From: Bacteroidales bacterium
Lineage (GTDB): Bacteria; Bacteroidota; Bacteroidia; Bacteroidales; JAADJA01
DNA: 64,000 nt
Reading direction: 5' to 3'
Assembly (NCBI GenBank): GCA_020052415.1
Contig: JAGVPB010000042.1
Span: 1-64,000 of the forward strand
Shown one piece after another: positions 40,534 to 50,839 of this stretch (position 1 is the stretch's first letter; every line of letters starts with the position of its first letter). The notes beneath the pieces are model-generated. The model did no database searches, was not told the DNA's origin, and worked only from the letters and a program-made list of their open reading frames with translations. Both the position numbers and the translations under genes were made by a program.

Positions 40534-41089
40534 CACTGTCGTTTTTAAGGTTCTCAAAATTTTTCGATTTTTTCAATTGCATCAGGATTTCTTCCAAAAC
40601 TTCAAGCTTGATCCTGTAATTTTGTATCATTGCTCCTATCACTTCTTCATTATCACTGTTGTCTTTCAGATCATTCTTCAAATCCTCAAAAACCTCGTCC
40701 AACTCAACCATATCAGTATTTAAATCATCCAGCAACAACTTATCATTACCTGAAAGCATGATGATCTCATCTCTGGCAGTATTGATTTGAGAGGTGTAAA
40801 ACATTTCGGCTTCCATCAGTATATTTACCTGGCCCATGTTTCCATTTTCAACCGGGATTTTATTTTCTGTAATATTTTTATCATCTTTCTGAACCATATC
40901 GTGTATCACCCAGGATGCAACAAAGATTACAATTACTGCAGCCACACGCAACACTATTGCTTTCCAGTTCAAACGGATTGTTTTTGGAACAGGCTTATTA
41001 ATGCGATCCCACAGTTCAGATCCGGGTTCGTAAATATCAAATTGTTCCCGGTTCTCTATAATAAATTTCTCAAGTTTATCTTGTTTCAT
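40523..41089 (-). CDS. Anti-sigma-factor-like single-pass membrane protein
   Basis: 188 residues: a soluble N-terminal part (EQFDIYEPGSELWDRINKP), one membrane helix at about 45-62 (AIVLRVAAVIVIFVASWVI) and an extracytoplasmic helical domain (MVELDEVFEDLKNDLKD, IGAMIQNYRIKLEVLEEIL). Position directly after an ECF sigma gene, with a 14-base overlap, makes it the likely anti-sigma factor. No zinc-binding ZAS motif (HxxxCxxC) is present, so it is of an atypical type common in Bacteroidetes. Confidence 0.7.
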   Translation of the reverse strand: MKQDKLEKFIIENREQFDIYEPGSELWDRINKPVPKTIRLNWKAIVLRVAAVIVIFVASWVIHDMVQKDDKNITENKIPVENGNMGQVNILMEAEMFYTSQINTARDEIIMLSGNDKLLLDDLNTDMVELDEVFEDLKNDLKDNSDNEEVIGAMIQNYRIKLEVLEEILMQLKKSKNFENLKNDSDEI

Positions 41090-41636
41090 GGCTCATTTGT
41101 TTTAATACTTCTTTAACCTTTTGTTTCGCCCTCATATATTGAGATTTCGAATTGGATTCGCTGATCTTAAGAATCTGTGATATCTCAACATGATCATAAC
41201 CTTCCAATAAGTACAATGAAAAGATCATTTTGCTCCCGTTAGGTAAATATTCCATCGCTTTTCTCACGTTCTCCACGTTCAATCCTGTCTCATATCCGCT
41301 GTCATCATCATGATGATGGTCGAACTGGCTCATATCTTCAAAGAACTGCAGATCTGCCTTCCGTTTTTTAATTTCGTTCAGACAGTGGTTTATCACTATT
41401 CTTTTCATCCACGACCCGAAACCTGATTCATACCTGAAAGAACCCAATCGTGCAAAGGCATCGGCAAATGATTCCTGGAGCATGTCTTCAGCTTCTTCCC
41501 TGTTGTTCATCATCCTGAATGCAATATTGAACATAGCTTTTGCATATAGCGAATACAGCCTGTATTGAGCTGCAGAGTCGCCCGACTTGCTTTTCTCAAT
41601 GATATCTTTGTGTATGTCAGGAACTGCTACAGCCAA
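41076..41636 (-). CDS. ECF-type RNA polymerase sigma factor
   Basis: 186 residues. Sigma region 2 at about 20-90 includes YAKAMFNIAFRMMNN, the acidic REEAEDMLQESF and GSFRYESGFGSWMKRIVIN. Region 4 at about 125-180 includes LPNGSKMIFSLYLLEGYDHVEI and an HTH with SQILKISESNSKSQYMRAK. It should direct RNA polymerase to envelope-related promoters, held by the membrane protein encoded next. Operon: sigma, anti-sigma, DUF4097 protein. Confidence 0.9.
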   Translation of the reverse strand: MAVAVPDIHKDIIEKSKSGDSAAQYRLYSLYAKAMFNIAFRMMNNREEAEDMLQESFADAFARLGSFRYESGFGSWMKRIVINHCLNEIKKRKADLQFFEDMSQFDHHHDDDSGYETGLNVENVRKAMEYLPNGSKMIFSLYLLEGYDHVEISQILKISESNSKSQYMRAKQKVKEVLKQMSHETR

Positions 41637-41759
41637 GTCTTTGTATTTTCAGAATTAATGACAAATGAATATTATGAGGGTTGCAACTATAGTAAAATAT
41701 GAGGAATAAAATTAACAAAATTCTGAACCCGGATAAGCCAAAACCAAAAACAGGGAAAT

Positions 41760-41838
41760 TTCCGTTAACAGGTTGCTAATTACTTGTTACTGGTTGTTTG
41801 TTTGAAACCTGAAACATGAAACCTTGAACATTGAACTT
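41760..41838. repeat. Composite repeat tract (GTTACTGGTT and TGAAACC/TTGAACA words)
   Basis: The left half contains GTTACTTGTTACTGGTTG-type words, the inverse of AACCAGTAACAAGTAAC at 23.05 kb; the right half is CCTGAAACATGAAACC then TTGAACATTGAAC. It ends 1 base before the HtpX stop codon. Confidence 0.65.
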
Positions 41839-41839
41839 G

Positions 41840-42772
41840 CTAATACTGTTCCAGCAACCTTATCCTTTCTTCAATTGGCGGGTGTGTAGCAAAAATCGTC
41901 GAAAAAGAAAAACCTTTCTTCTTTTCCTGTGGGTTTTCAATGAACATCTGGGCAACATCCTGGCGTTCGACCGCTTCAATCCGCGGATCTGACGAGATTT
42001 TACGAAGGGCCGAGGCAAGAGCAAGAGGGTTTTTTGTCATCTCAGCTCCTCCGGCATCAGCCATATATTCACGTTTGCGGGAGATGGCAAAACGGAAAAG
42101 AATGGAAATTAAATAACCGACCAGCGCTAAAACAAGTCCAATAATCACGGCTCCGCCTCCTTTTCCTTTCCGGTTGCCTCCACCGCCATACAACATGCTC
42201 CTGAAAAACATCTCGGCGAGAAAAGAAAATATTCCGACAAAAATTATGGAGACTATCAATAAACGAACATCCTTATTTCTGATGTGGGTCAGCTCATGTG
42301 CAATCACGCCTTCCAGTTCCTTGTCATCGAGCCGGTTCAACATTCCCCGCGATACCGAAACGGTATAGGTTTTTTCGTTGAGGCCACTCGCAAACGCATT
42401 ATACGAATCGTCTTCAATAACATTGATCTTAGGAGTCTTCATTCCTGCCGTAATGCAAAGATTCTCGACCAAATTATAAACCCTTTTATTCTCCTTCCTT
42501 TCAAGCGGTCTTGAACCGGTTGCTTTGTTTATCATCGAGGTATGGGAAAAATAAGCGATCAAAAACCAGATAGCAACACCCGCTGTGATCCAGGGGAACA
42601 TGTAGATAAAAGAAGTATTTGCATTGGCAACAGGGTCATATTCCCCATCACCGGAAATAAGAAACACAAACAACCACGACAGTGCATAAAAAACGAGCGG
42701 AAACATCAGGAGCAGTATCAGCGAATTGATATTGTTCCTCCATATCTGTGTTTGCAGGCCGACATATTTCAT
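41840..42772 (-). CDS. htpX: HtpX-like M48 membrane metalloprotease
   Basis: 310 residues. Membrane helices lie near the N-terminus (SLILLLMFPLVFYALSWLFVF; about 50-70) and in the middle (about 175-235, flanking a Gly-rich GGGGNRKGKGGG loop). Zinc site HELTH in EGVIAHELTHIRNKD; third ligand in RKREYMADAGG. HtpX degrades misfolded membrane proteins in the inner membrane. It is the second gene after lemA, 21 bases apart, a common arrangement. Confidence 0.88.
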   Translation of the reverse strand: MKYVGLQTQIWRNNINSLILLLMFPLVFYALSWLFVFLISGDGEYDPVANANTSFIYMFPWITAGVAIWFLIAYFSHTSMINKATGSRPLERKENKRVYNLVENLCITAGMKTPKINVIEDDSYNAFASGLNEKTYTVSVSRGMLNRLDDKELEGVIAHELTHIRNKDVRLLIVSIIFVGIFSFLAEMFFRSMLYGGGGNRKGKGGGAVIIGLVLALVGYLISILFRFAISRKREYMADAGGAEMTKNPLALASALRKISSDPRIEAVERQDVAQMFIENPQEKKKGFSFSTIFATHPPIEERIRLLEQY

Positions 42773-42793
42773 TTGACTTATGGTAATACGGTA

Positions 42794-43354
42794 TTAAAAT
42801 TTTACATCAGGTGGTTTTTCCATATTCTCGCGGTTTTCCGCTCCAAGATCGAACATTACCTCTTTTGTAAAGCCATACGTTCCGGCAATGATATTCGACG
42901 GGAAAACTTCAACGGCATTGTTGTATTCCTTTGTAGCCGAATTGAAATAACGGCGGGCAGCAGCAAGCTTGTTTTCCACATCAGAAATCTCCTCCTGAAG
43001 GTTTATGAAATTCTGACTCGCTTTAAGGTCGGGATAAGCCTCAACAGCCACCTGTAATCCGTGTAAGGCAGCAGTGAGCTGGTTTTCGGCTGCAATTTTA
43101 TCACCTATGGTAGTTGCTTTCATTGCATTTGCGCGGGCATTGGTAACATCTGAAAGTACAGTACTTTCGTGTTTCATATAACCCTTAACCGCTTCCACAA
43201 GCTGAGGTATCAAATCGTGTCGTTGCCTGAGCTGTACATCAATGTCGGCAAAAGAATTTTCCCGGTTGTTCCTGAGCTTTACCAGCCGGTTGTATAAACT
43301 TATCAGCCAGATAGCTATAATAGCTGCGAAAATAATAATGATGATTGTTGCCAT
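42794..43354 (-). CDS. LemA family protein
   Basis: 186 residues. One N-terminal membrane helix (ATIIIIIFAAIIAIWLISLY) is followed by a long helical domain with RRENSFADIDVQLRQRHDL-like and LIPQLVEAVKGYMKHE motifs, and the characteristic FNSATKEYNNAVEVFPSN and AGTYGF near the end. The N-terminus faces outward and the role is unknown. Pairing with HtpX is recurrent and suggests a shared envelope function. Confidence 0.9.
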   Translation of the reverse strand: MATIIIIIFAAIIAIWLISLYNRLVKLRNNRENSFADIDVQLRQRHDLIPQLVEAVKGYMKHESTVLSDVTNARANAMKATTIGDKIAAENQLTAALHGLQVAVEAYPDLKASQNFINLQEEISDVENKLAAARRYFNSATKEYNNAVEVFPSNIIAGTYGFTKEVMFDLGAENRENMEKPPDVKF

Positions 43355-43388
43355 TTGTTACGTTTTAATTTTTGTCAATTATGACTTA

Positions 43389-43396
43389 CAAAAATA
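43389..43396 (-). promoter_or_regulatory. -7 box TATTTTTG for lemA-htpX
   Basis: An exact TAnnTTTG on the minus strand, 35 bases upstream of the LemA ATG at 43354. Confidence 0.45.
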
Positions 43397-43526
43397 GGAC
43401 AATGTTACATGGAAGTTACAGGTTTGATAAAATTTAACAGCCGGCCGTAATTATATAGAAGTAATCATTTGAGTTCGTACTCTGGATCAGATCCAAAAAA
43501 AATAAATACTGCGGTTTATTCCTTTT

Positions 43527-43571
43527 GAACTCAGAACTCAGAACTCAGAACTCAGAACTCAGAACCTGAAA
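43527..43571. repeat. GAACTCA heptamer array
   Basis: Five perfect tandem GAACTCA units (43527-43561), then GAACCTG and AAAC. It ends 5 bases before the stop codon of the large sensor kinase. Confidence 0.9.
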
Positions 43572-43575
43572 CAAT

Positions 43576-46500
43576 TCAAATTACAATGTATTTATTAATT
43601 TTTTCAAATAACTGGTCTTTTGTCAATGGCTTTGCCAGATAATCATCGCAACCTGACTTGCGGGCAAGACTTTCATCGCTCGACAGTGCATAGGCGGTTA
43701 CTGCAATGATCGGCAGGTCGCTCCGCGTGGCTTTGATCCGTTTGGTAGCCTCAAGGCCATTCATTACAGGCATTTTAATATCCATCAACACAAGTGAAAT
43801 TTCCGGGTAACGGGTACACATATCAATTGCTTCAACTCCGTTTACTGCGTGTAATATTCTCACTGATGTTGTCCGTAATACCGTTTCGAGGAACAGGTAA
43901 TTATAATGATCATCTTCAGCTATCAGTATTGTTGGATTTTTCTTTTCGGACCGCGTGATCTTTGAGGATGATTTATCAGGAATATTTTGGCTTCCATCCT
44001 CTACAGGAATCGTGAAGTAAAAAGTTGAGCCTTTGTCCAATACCGACTCTACATGAATATTACCACCAAGAAGTTCAACCATTCCTTTGGCAAGAAATAA
44101 TCCAAGCCCGCTGCCTTCATAACCTCTCGTATTGGATACCTCCCCCTGAATGAAACGTTCGAATACACGTTCTCTTGCTTCTTTCGGGATACCTATGCCC
44201 GTATCCTTTATAAAGAATTTAATTTCACCAGGTTTATTTTCATAACCAAAAGCAATACTACCATTACTGGTGAATTTCACAGCGTTGTCTAACAATAATA
44301 TAAGGATTTTGCGAATCAATTCCTGATCGGTAGTTATTGAGAAGTTACCAGTATTTGCAGGCAACTGAATTTGCAGTTCGAGGTTCTTTTTTGTGCAATG
44401 CGGCTGATATTTTTCATCCAGCGAAAGGACAAGCTGATTTACATTAAACCTGGCATGTTTAACTTCCATGTTTCCCGAAGCAATTAATGATGTATCCATG
44501 TAATTGGTGACGGTACTCAAAAGACGTTCGCTGTTGTCATTTAATATTCCGAAATATTCCTTTTTATCCTCATCAGTTAGTTCTTCCTGTATGATGAATT
44601 CGGCAAATCCAAGAATTCCATTCAATGGAGTGCGGAGTTCATGTGAAATATTATTCAAAAAAGCCGTTTTTAATTTGTCGCTTGCTTCGGCTCTTTCCTT
44701 TGCCTTGAGCAGTGCTTCTTCTGTATATTTTCGTTGAATCACCCCGCAAAGAATATCTGCTACAGCCTGATAAAAATCAACTTCATACTGCTCTTTCGGA
44801 TGAGCCACAGGCAGGTAGATTAATATGACTCCAAGTACAATATCATCTGTAATAATGGGAATACAGTAATGTCCGTGGGGAGTGTTATCCGGATAATTGT
44901 TTTCATGGCTTTCGCTGGTACCATCGGAAAACTGAATCTTACGTTCTGATGCGGCTCGGCCACAAAGGCAATACCCGAATGGAACATTTTTGCACATTGT
45001 CTGTAAAGTAGCCGGGAGGTTATAATTTGATTTTAAAATCAAAACTTCCTTATGTACATCCGATAAAAATATGCAGCCCTTTTGCTGAACTTTAAGGAAG
45101 GGTGCAGAAAGCATCAGCCGTAAAACCTGGTCAAGGTATTCATCCAGACTGTTTCCTCCGGTTGAAAGGCGTAATATTTCATTCAGGGTTTTTTGAATCT
45201 GACGGTCCCTCTCCTTGTCAAGTTCTATCTTTTTTCTTTCCGTTATATCTCTTCCCTCTCCTAAAATGGATACCGGATTTCCTGCTTCATCCCTGATAAC
45301 CGAGAATGAACTCTCAAGCCAAACTGTGGTACCATCTCTTTTTAAAAATTCAAGTTCGATATTCCGGATAAACGAATAAGATGGATCAACTTTAATTTTT
45401 TCAATTTCTTCTGAGAATATCGCCAGCGCCTTCCATAAGGATTCCTTTGTCAGATGTTTGTCCAATGACATCTCCTGTATTTCCTTCAGCGAATATCCCC
45501 TCAGTTTTTCAACAGACGGACTGATATAGATCGTTTTCAGATCCATATCCATCAGCCATACAGTATCGGTCATGTGGTCGGCAAGCAAACGATAACGGGC
45601 TTCGCTTTCGCTAAGTGCTTCTTCAGCTTGTTTACTTATTGTTATATCCCTGACAATCGCCTGAAGAAAGCTGTCTTTTTCCAGTTGAAGTAGATTCAGC
45701 GAAACTTCAGCATCAAATTCTTGACCGTTTAAGCGGGTATGTTTCCAGTAAAACCGCTGAGGTTTTCCTTTTAAAGCTGATGAAATATATTTCGTCGCCC
45801 TTTCAGTTGATTTCTGCCCGTCTGGTTGATCGGGAGGGCTGAATTCCCAGGGATGATGGTTAATGATATCGCTCTTCTTATTACAGCCAAACATTGTTAG
45901 GGTCATCTCATTACATTCGATGAATTTGTCCTCGCTCATAAGAAAGATAGCATCATTGGCAGCCTCGAATAATGTGCGGTACTGCAGTTCACTGTGTTTT
46001 AATGCATCTTCAGCCTTTTTGCGTTGGGTGATCACATCAAAAACAGCAACAAAATATTCTTTTTTAGGGCTATACACGGATATTGAGAACCAGCTGTCCA
46101 GAGCTTTAACATAGGTCTCAAAGGATTGAGGTGTTCCTGTAAGAGAAACTTTGCTATAGATATTAAATATTTCCGGATCCGATTCGCGGATACCCGGTAT
46201 CACCTCTGTAACACACCTGCCAATTACATTTTTCAATCCGGTGAGGTGTTCAAATGCTTTGTTGACGCTTACATAAACAAAATCAACAGGATGGCCGTTT
46301 TCATGAATCATTTTACAATAAGCAAATCCATTCAGCATATTCTCAAACAAGCCGCGATATCTTTCTTCGCTGTTGCGCAGAGTCATTTCAGCCAGCCGCC
46401 TGTCGGCAACATCACGGATAATGCCAAGAATACGTCCATCCTCCATCATCTTCGCACTGATCTCAACAGGGAAATTCGATGCGTCTTTCCGTATCAGGAT

Positions 46501-49500
46501 TCGTTCTTTAAATACATTTTTTCCGGATTTGAATTCATCATAATTTATAGGATTGTCAACAAGGTCATCGGGATGAATGATGTCATGGATTGAGAGTTTT
46601 AATAATTCTTTGCGTGAATAACCCAACATTTTACAAACTGCCTGATTGGCGTCCACATTTTTCCCTTTTTGATCAACTATTAATATTCCGTCGGACGCCT
46701 GATCCATAATGGAACGGTAATTATATTCACTGTTTCGCAGATCAGTTTCAGCTTGTTTGCTTTCTGTTATATCCCTGAAATTGATCACTATGGCATTTAC
46801 AGCAGGTTCGTCATTCAGGTTGCTGAATGTGCTTTCGATCCACCGCCAATTCCCGTTCTTATGAAGAAACCGGTATTGAATAGTAGGTACCAATGAAGGA
46901 TCTTCGATTATTTTAGCCAATGTTTCAAGAACCATTGGCCGGTCATCCGGATGGGTTAATTCATTCGGATCAAGATTTACTAAATCCTCCTTCTTATAGC
47001 CAAACATTATATAGGCTGAAGGACTTGAATACTTAAATTTCCCATCCGAAATCATAACTATTCCATCCGGTGCTTTTTCAATCAGAGCTTTATACCTTTT
47101 TTCTGCTTGCCTTACGGCCTCCTCTGCCTTTTTATGATCGGTAATATCATTGGAAACTGAGAGAATTCCACGTTTACCGTTTGGCAGTGTAACAGCAGTT
47201 TCCCGAAGCATAAAAATGCAATGTGTTCCATCTTTCCTCATCGTACCGACTTCCTGATCGAGGACTTGTCCTGAAAGTATTTTTCTGATATTTTCTTTAA
47301 CCAATTGATGTTCTTCAGGTAGTGTTAGCATGGTTACATTACTACCTATCAGCTCTTCATGAGAAAAAAGTGTGGATTTGGTAATTGCGTCGTTTGCCTC
47401 AATGATCATTCCGGTTTCATCCAGAAGCAGAATTCCCGAAGGTGAAGTTTCGAAAAGGTTACGGTAACGTTTTTCGCTTTCTTTCAAAACATCGTTCGCT
47501 TGCTTGCGTTCAGTAATATCATGAACATAACCGTGATAATGCGTGATAATTCCTTCATCGTTTCGTTTTGCAACGGTAAAGTCGTATAGCCAGCGATAAT
47601 TACCGTCAGGACGGACAATTCTGTATTCCTGTTCAAAGGACAAAATTCCGGATTGGGTGTACTGATTGACTTCATTACGAACCCGCTCAAGGTCATCGGG
47701 ATGGACAATACTTTCAAACAATATTTTACCGCTGATGAAGTCCTTATCTGAATACCCAAATTGTGAAAAAACATTAGGAGAAACGTACTCTACCGGCCAT
47801 CCTTCCTTTTCCTGCCATTTGAAAACTACTGTTGCACCACCTATAAATAAACCACGCTCCTCAAGAAGTGCTGTTTCTCCCTCCTTTCGTTTATAATCGT
47901 TTTCAATAAATTCAATGGCAAATGAAATGTCTGTGCCAAGTTCATCCAGCAGTTTTATTTCATCCTCATCAAAGAAATCAATTTCATTTGAAAATAATGA
48001 AAATGCACCGAATATGTTCCCAAATACTGTCAGCGGAAGGGACATCAGTGATTTATAACCGCTTTTAAGAGCAATATCGCGCCAGGGATACTTCCCGTCC
48101 TGCTTTTCAATATCATTACAGACTAAATGGGCACCCGAAAGAATTGCAGTGGCGGTATGACACACACTATCTGATTCTTTGCCAATTTCAATTTCCATTT
48201 TTTCAAGTGGATTATCTACCTGAGAAGCAGAAGCTACAATTTCAACTTTTTTTGTCTCCGCATTCACTATACCTATCCATGCCATCTGGAACTTTCCATA
48301 TTCAACAGATAACCTGCATATTTCATCCCACAGGGATTGCATGTCATGGATTCGAACAATAGCCTGGTTAATGTTACTTAAAACAGAATATGTGCGGTTC
48401 AGCCTGTCAATTTTCTCTTCTGCCCTTTTACGGTCACTGATATCGCGTGTAATATTAAGGATATGAGAGACACCGTTAAGTTCGATAATGGAAGCAGACA
48501 TCAGCCCCGTTATCTGACCATTCTTTGTAAGAAATTTGGCTTCGTAATTTCTGACCTCACCATTTGTTTTCAATCCATCAATTACTTTTTGCCTGTCAGC
48601 CGGATCTTTCCAGATATTTATTTCCAAAGAAGATTTCCCTATCACCTCCTCCCGTGTGTATCCTGTAATCTGTAAAAATCCTTCATTTACCGAAACAAAT
48701 ACTCCATCAGTTGCGCGTGTAATTGCAATTGAATCGGGGCTTGTTGCAAATGCTTTCCTGTACCTGTCTTCACTTAGCTTTAAAGCATCTTCAGCTTTTT
48801 TGTGTTCGGCAATATCCCACGCTACATCCGCCATTTTAGAAACGATTTCAACATCATTCGAATCGTAGTCCCTCAATTTATTACCCACACCAAGAATTGC
48901 AACGATTTTAGACCCACGGAATACGGGAACGACCAACTCACGGGTGACGGCAGCATGTCCTTCGGGCATACCCTTCCGGTGCGGGAGGCCTGCATAATCA
49001 TTATGAATAACAGGTTTACCCTGCCGGACACAATCAACCCACACACCCGCTTTATCAATATCGTAATGCTGCCCCTTAGCCTCTGCGGTGCACAGATGCG
49101 TCAGGGTATTTGTTGACCATGCCTGAAGTGAAATAGTCTGCTGGTCGGCTTCGAGAAAATGGTAAAATCCGATCTGGCTTCCGGTAAGCAATTCGGCTTC
49201 ATCCAGTGTCTTCGTTAATAATTCGTCATGTGAGTGAGAAGTAGCATATTCACTCAGGTGAAGACGTGCAAGCAGAATATTGTTGGCAAGTTTTTGTTCG
49301 GATATATCCCGCAGGGAGGTAACGCGGACATTTCTATCCTGATAGTGCATCATTCTTGCCTGGATCAGACATGGGAATGTTGAACCGTCTTTTCTCAAAG
49401 CTGAAACTTCGTAAGGTTTTTCATGGCCAGAAACCATGTGTTTCATCACGAGATCTCGATCTTCAGGAACAATCCATTCCGTACCATTCCTGCCAATAGC

Positions 49501-50481
49501 CTCCTCATCCGTATAGCCGAACATTTGCCGGGCCATCTCATTTTGCTCAAGGCAAATGCCTTTTTCGGAAATAAAAATAGCTTCAAATGAAGCATCGCTT
49601 AAAGCTCTGTATTTCTCTTCGTTTTCCTCAAGAAGGTCTTCTGCAAGCTTGTGTTCTGTAATATCTGCAAGGGTTAGCATTCCGGCGGGCTTTCCACGGT
49701 ATTCAATTCTGCAACCATTAATAAGTACCCATTTTAATTCACCTTTCTTAGTCCTGATCTGAAAACGATATTCAGACGGGACTTCTTCTCCTGCAAGTCT
49801 CTTTCGGCCCCGATCAATGATAAGAGAACGATGTTCCTTATCTACAAGATCCCAATAATGCATTTTGAATAATTCCTTCGCCTTAAAACCTGTGATCTTT
49901 TGACTGGCTGGATTTGCATATACATAAAATTCTCCCTGATAAATGAGTACTCCGATTGGTGTTGACTCGGCAAGATTCCTGAACCTGATTTCACTTTCTT
50001 CCAGGTTAATCTCCCTGACTTTTCTTATTGAAATATCATCGGTAATCTCAAGAATATTAATTATTTCTCCACTATTATCCTTTATTGGAATTCCCTTTAC
50101 GAGCCAGTGACGGCCATCGGGGGTCGTCCTATCCTGTTCTTCGGGTTTACCTGTTTTCATGGATTTTTCGAGGGGGCAATCATGGCAGGGGTGGTCTTGT
50201 TGTTCCCATACATCATAACAAAATTTTCCGATTAGCTGATCAAAGGGTAATTTGGTATTTGCAACGGCTGCCTTGTTCACCCAAACATAGCGGTGATTAA
50301 TATCCTGAATATATATGCCGGAAGTACTAAGATCAAGTATTGTTTTAGCAAAATCATGATGTTGACTGAACATCAAAGGTATATTCACCGGATCACCTGA
50401 ATTTTCCTTTAATTCAGGTTCTCCTTTTTGTTTCTTTACTTCGTCATTCAATTCATTATAAGTTGGCTTATTTTTACCCAT
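43576..50481 (-). CDS. Giant soluble hybrid sensor histidine kinase: 11 PAS, 3 GAF, HisKA, HATPase, REC
   Basis: 2301 residues, no membrane segment. In order I see: PAS at about 35-155 (with CHDCPLEK Cys pair), PAS, PAS, GAF (about 410-560), PAS, GAF (about 700-870), then seven PAS modules (about 880-1740; typical starts RYRNLFETSP, RYKALIEKAP, NYRSIMDQAS, QYRTLFEAAN), a third GAF (about 1755-1915, with FGYCLCGRAA), HisKA with the phospho-acceptor His near 1946 (ISHELRTPLNG), HATPase (DNAVKF, DTGIGIP, GSGLGL) and REC with phospho-acceptor Asp near 2234 (LVLMDIKMPVMNG). It should integrate several cytoplasmic signals such as redox or ligands. No output regulator is adjacent. Repeated PAS modules suggest growth by internal duplication. 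Confidence 0.92.
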   Translation of the reverse strand: MGKNKPTYNELNDEVKKQKGEPELKENSGDPVNIPLMFSQHHDFAKTILDLSTSGIYIQDINHRYVWVNKAAVANTKLPFDQLIGKFCYDVWEQQDHPCHDCPLEKSMKTGKPEEQDRTTPDGRHWLVKGIPIKDNSGEIINILEITDDISIRKVREINLEESEIRFRNLAESTPIGVLIYQGEFYVYANPASQKITGFKAKELFKMHYWDLVDKEHRSLIIDRGRKRLAGEEVPSEYRFQIRTKKGELKWVLINGCRIEYRGKPAGMLTLADITEHKLAEDLLEENEEKYRALSDASFEAIFISEKGICLEQNEMARQMFGYTDEEAIGRNGTEWIVPEDRDLVMKHMVSGHEKPYEVSALRKDGSTFPCLIQARMMHYQDRNVRVTSLRDISEQKLANNILLARLHLSEYATSHSHDELLTKTLDEAELLTGSQIGFYHFLEADQQTISLQAWSTNTLTHLCTAEAKGQHYDIDKAGVWVDCVRQGKPVIHNDYAGLPHRKGMPEGHAAVTRELVVPVFRGSKIVAILGVGNKLRDYDSNDVEIVSKMADVAWDIAEHKKAEDALKLSEDRYRKAFATSPDSIAITRATDGVFVSVNEGFLQITGYTREEVIGKSSLEINIWKDPADRQKVIDGLKTNGEVRNYEAKFLTKNGQITGLMSASIIELNGVSHILNITRDISDRKRAEEKIDRLNRTYSVLSNINQAIVRIHDMQSLWDEICRLSVEYGKFQMAWIGIVNAETKKVEIVASASQVDNPLEKMEIEIGKESDSVCHTATAILSGAHLVCNDIEKQDGKYPWRDIALKSGYKSLMSLPLTVFGNIFGAFSLFSNEIDFFDEDEIKLLDELGTDISFAIEFIENDYKRKEGETALLEERGLFIGGATVVFKWQEKEGWPVEYVSPNVFSQFGYSDKDFISGKILFESIVHPDDLERVRNEVNQYTQSGILSFEQEYRIVRPDGNYRWLYDFTVAKRNDEGIITHYHGYVHDITERKQANDVLKESEKRYRNLFETSPSGILLLDETGMIIEANDAITKSTLFSHEELIGSNVTMLTLPEEHQLVKENIRKILSGQVLDQEVGTMRKDGTHCIFMLRETAVTLPNGKRGILSVSNDITDHKKAEEAVRQAEKRYKALIEKAPDGIVMISDGKFKYSSPSAYIMFGYKKEDLVNLDPNELTHPDDRPMVLETLAKIIEDPSLVPTIQYRFLHKNGNWRWIESTFSNLNDEPAVNAIVINFRDITESKQAETDLRNSEYNYRSIMDQASDGILIVDQKGKNVDANQAVCKMLGYSRKELLKLSIHDIIHPDDLVDNPINYDEFKSGKNVFKERILIRKDASNFPVEISAKMMEDGRILGIIRDVADRRLAEMTLRNSEERYRGLFENMLNGFAYCKMIHENGHPVDFVYVSVNKAFEHLTGLKNVIGRCVTEVIPGIRESDPEIFNIYSKVSLTGTPQSFETYVKALDSWFSISVYSPKKEYFVAVFDVITQRKKAEDALKHSELQYRTLFEAANDAIFLMSEDKFIECNEMTLTMFGCNKKSDIINHHPWEFSPPDQPDGQKSTERATKYISSALKGKPQRFYWKHTRLNGQEFDAEVSLNLLQLEKDSFLQAIVRDITISKQAEEALSESEARYRLLADHMTDTVWLMDMDLKTIYISPSVEKLRGYSLKEIQEMSLDKHLTKESLWKALAIFSEEIEKIKVDPSYSFIRNIELEFLKRDGTTVWLESSFSVIRDEAGNPVSILGEGRDITERKKIELDKERDRQIQKTLNEILRLSTGGNSLDEYLDQVLRLMLSAPFLKVQQKGCIFLSDVHKEVLILKSNYNLPATLQTMCKNVPFGYCLCGRAASERKIQFSDGTSESHENNYPDNTPHGHYCIPIITDDIVLGVILIYLPVAHPKEQYEVDFYQAVADILCGVIQRKYTEEALLKAKERAEASDKLKTAFLNNISHELRTPLNGILGFAEFIIQEELTDEDKKEYFGILNDNSERLLSTVTNYMDTSLIASGNMEVKHARFNVNQLVLSLDEKYQPHCTKKNLELQIQLPANTGNFSITTDQELIRKILILLLDNAVKFTSNGSIAFGYENKPGEIKFFIKDTGIGIPKEARERVFERFIQGEVSNTRGYEGSGLGLFLAKGMVELLGGNIHVESVLDKGSTFYFTIPVEDGSQNIPDKSSSKITRSEKKNPTILIAEDDHYNYLFLETVLRTTSVRILHAVNGVEAIDMCTRYPEISLVLMDIKMPVMNGLEATKRIKATRSDLPIIAVTAYALSSDESLARKSGCDDYLAKPLTKDQLFEKINKYIVI

Positions 50482-50794
50482 AACAAAACTGTTAAATGAA
50501 TAAATTCCTTTCAGGCTTATAACCCGTAAAAATAGGAATAAACAACGATACTAAAAGGAGATTCAATGAATTTTCCAATAAATATCTTTATTGTGAATTC
50601 AGTGAAACGTGATTTTACGGAATATGCAGATTTCTTGTTCTGTTTTTTCAGGTCTTTTTAGTAACATGATAAAATATCACACAATAAATGCACTGATTTA
50701 CCATCGAAATAATGATGGTAGTTAATTTCGAATGGGAAATTTTAATTAGTTTTGGCAACAAATTAAGCCATGAAATATATTGATTGTTACAGTG
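50482..50794. other. Divergent intergenic region, nothing beyond weak signals
   Basis: About 310 bases between the start of the sensor kinase (minus) and the promoter box of the methyltransferase (plus). AT-rich; I see no hairpin with a T-run, no small ORF with a plausible start and no clear box for the kinase gene. Confidence 0.3.
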
Positions 50795-50802
50795 TACTTT
50801 TG
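50795..50802 (+). promoter_or_regulatory. -7 box TACTTTTG for the methyltransferase gene
   Basis: An exact TAnnTTTG 37 bases upstream of the ATG at 50840; same sequence as the box at 11900. Confidence 0.5.
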
Positions 50803-50839
50803 ATGCAATTGGTAATAATAAAAATTTAATAATATCCCT

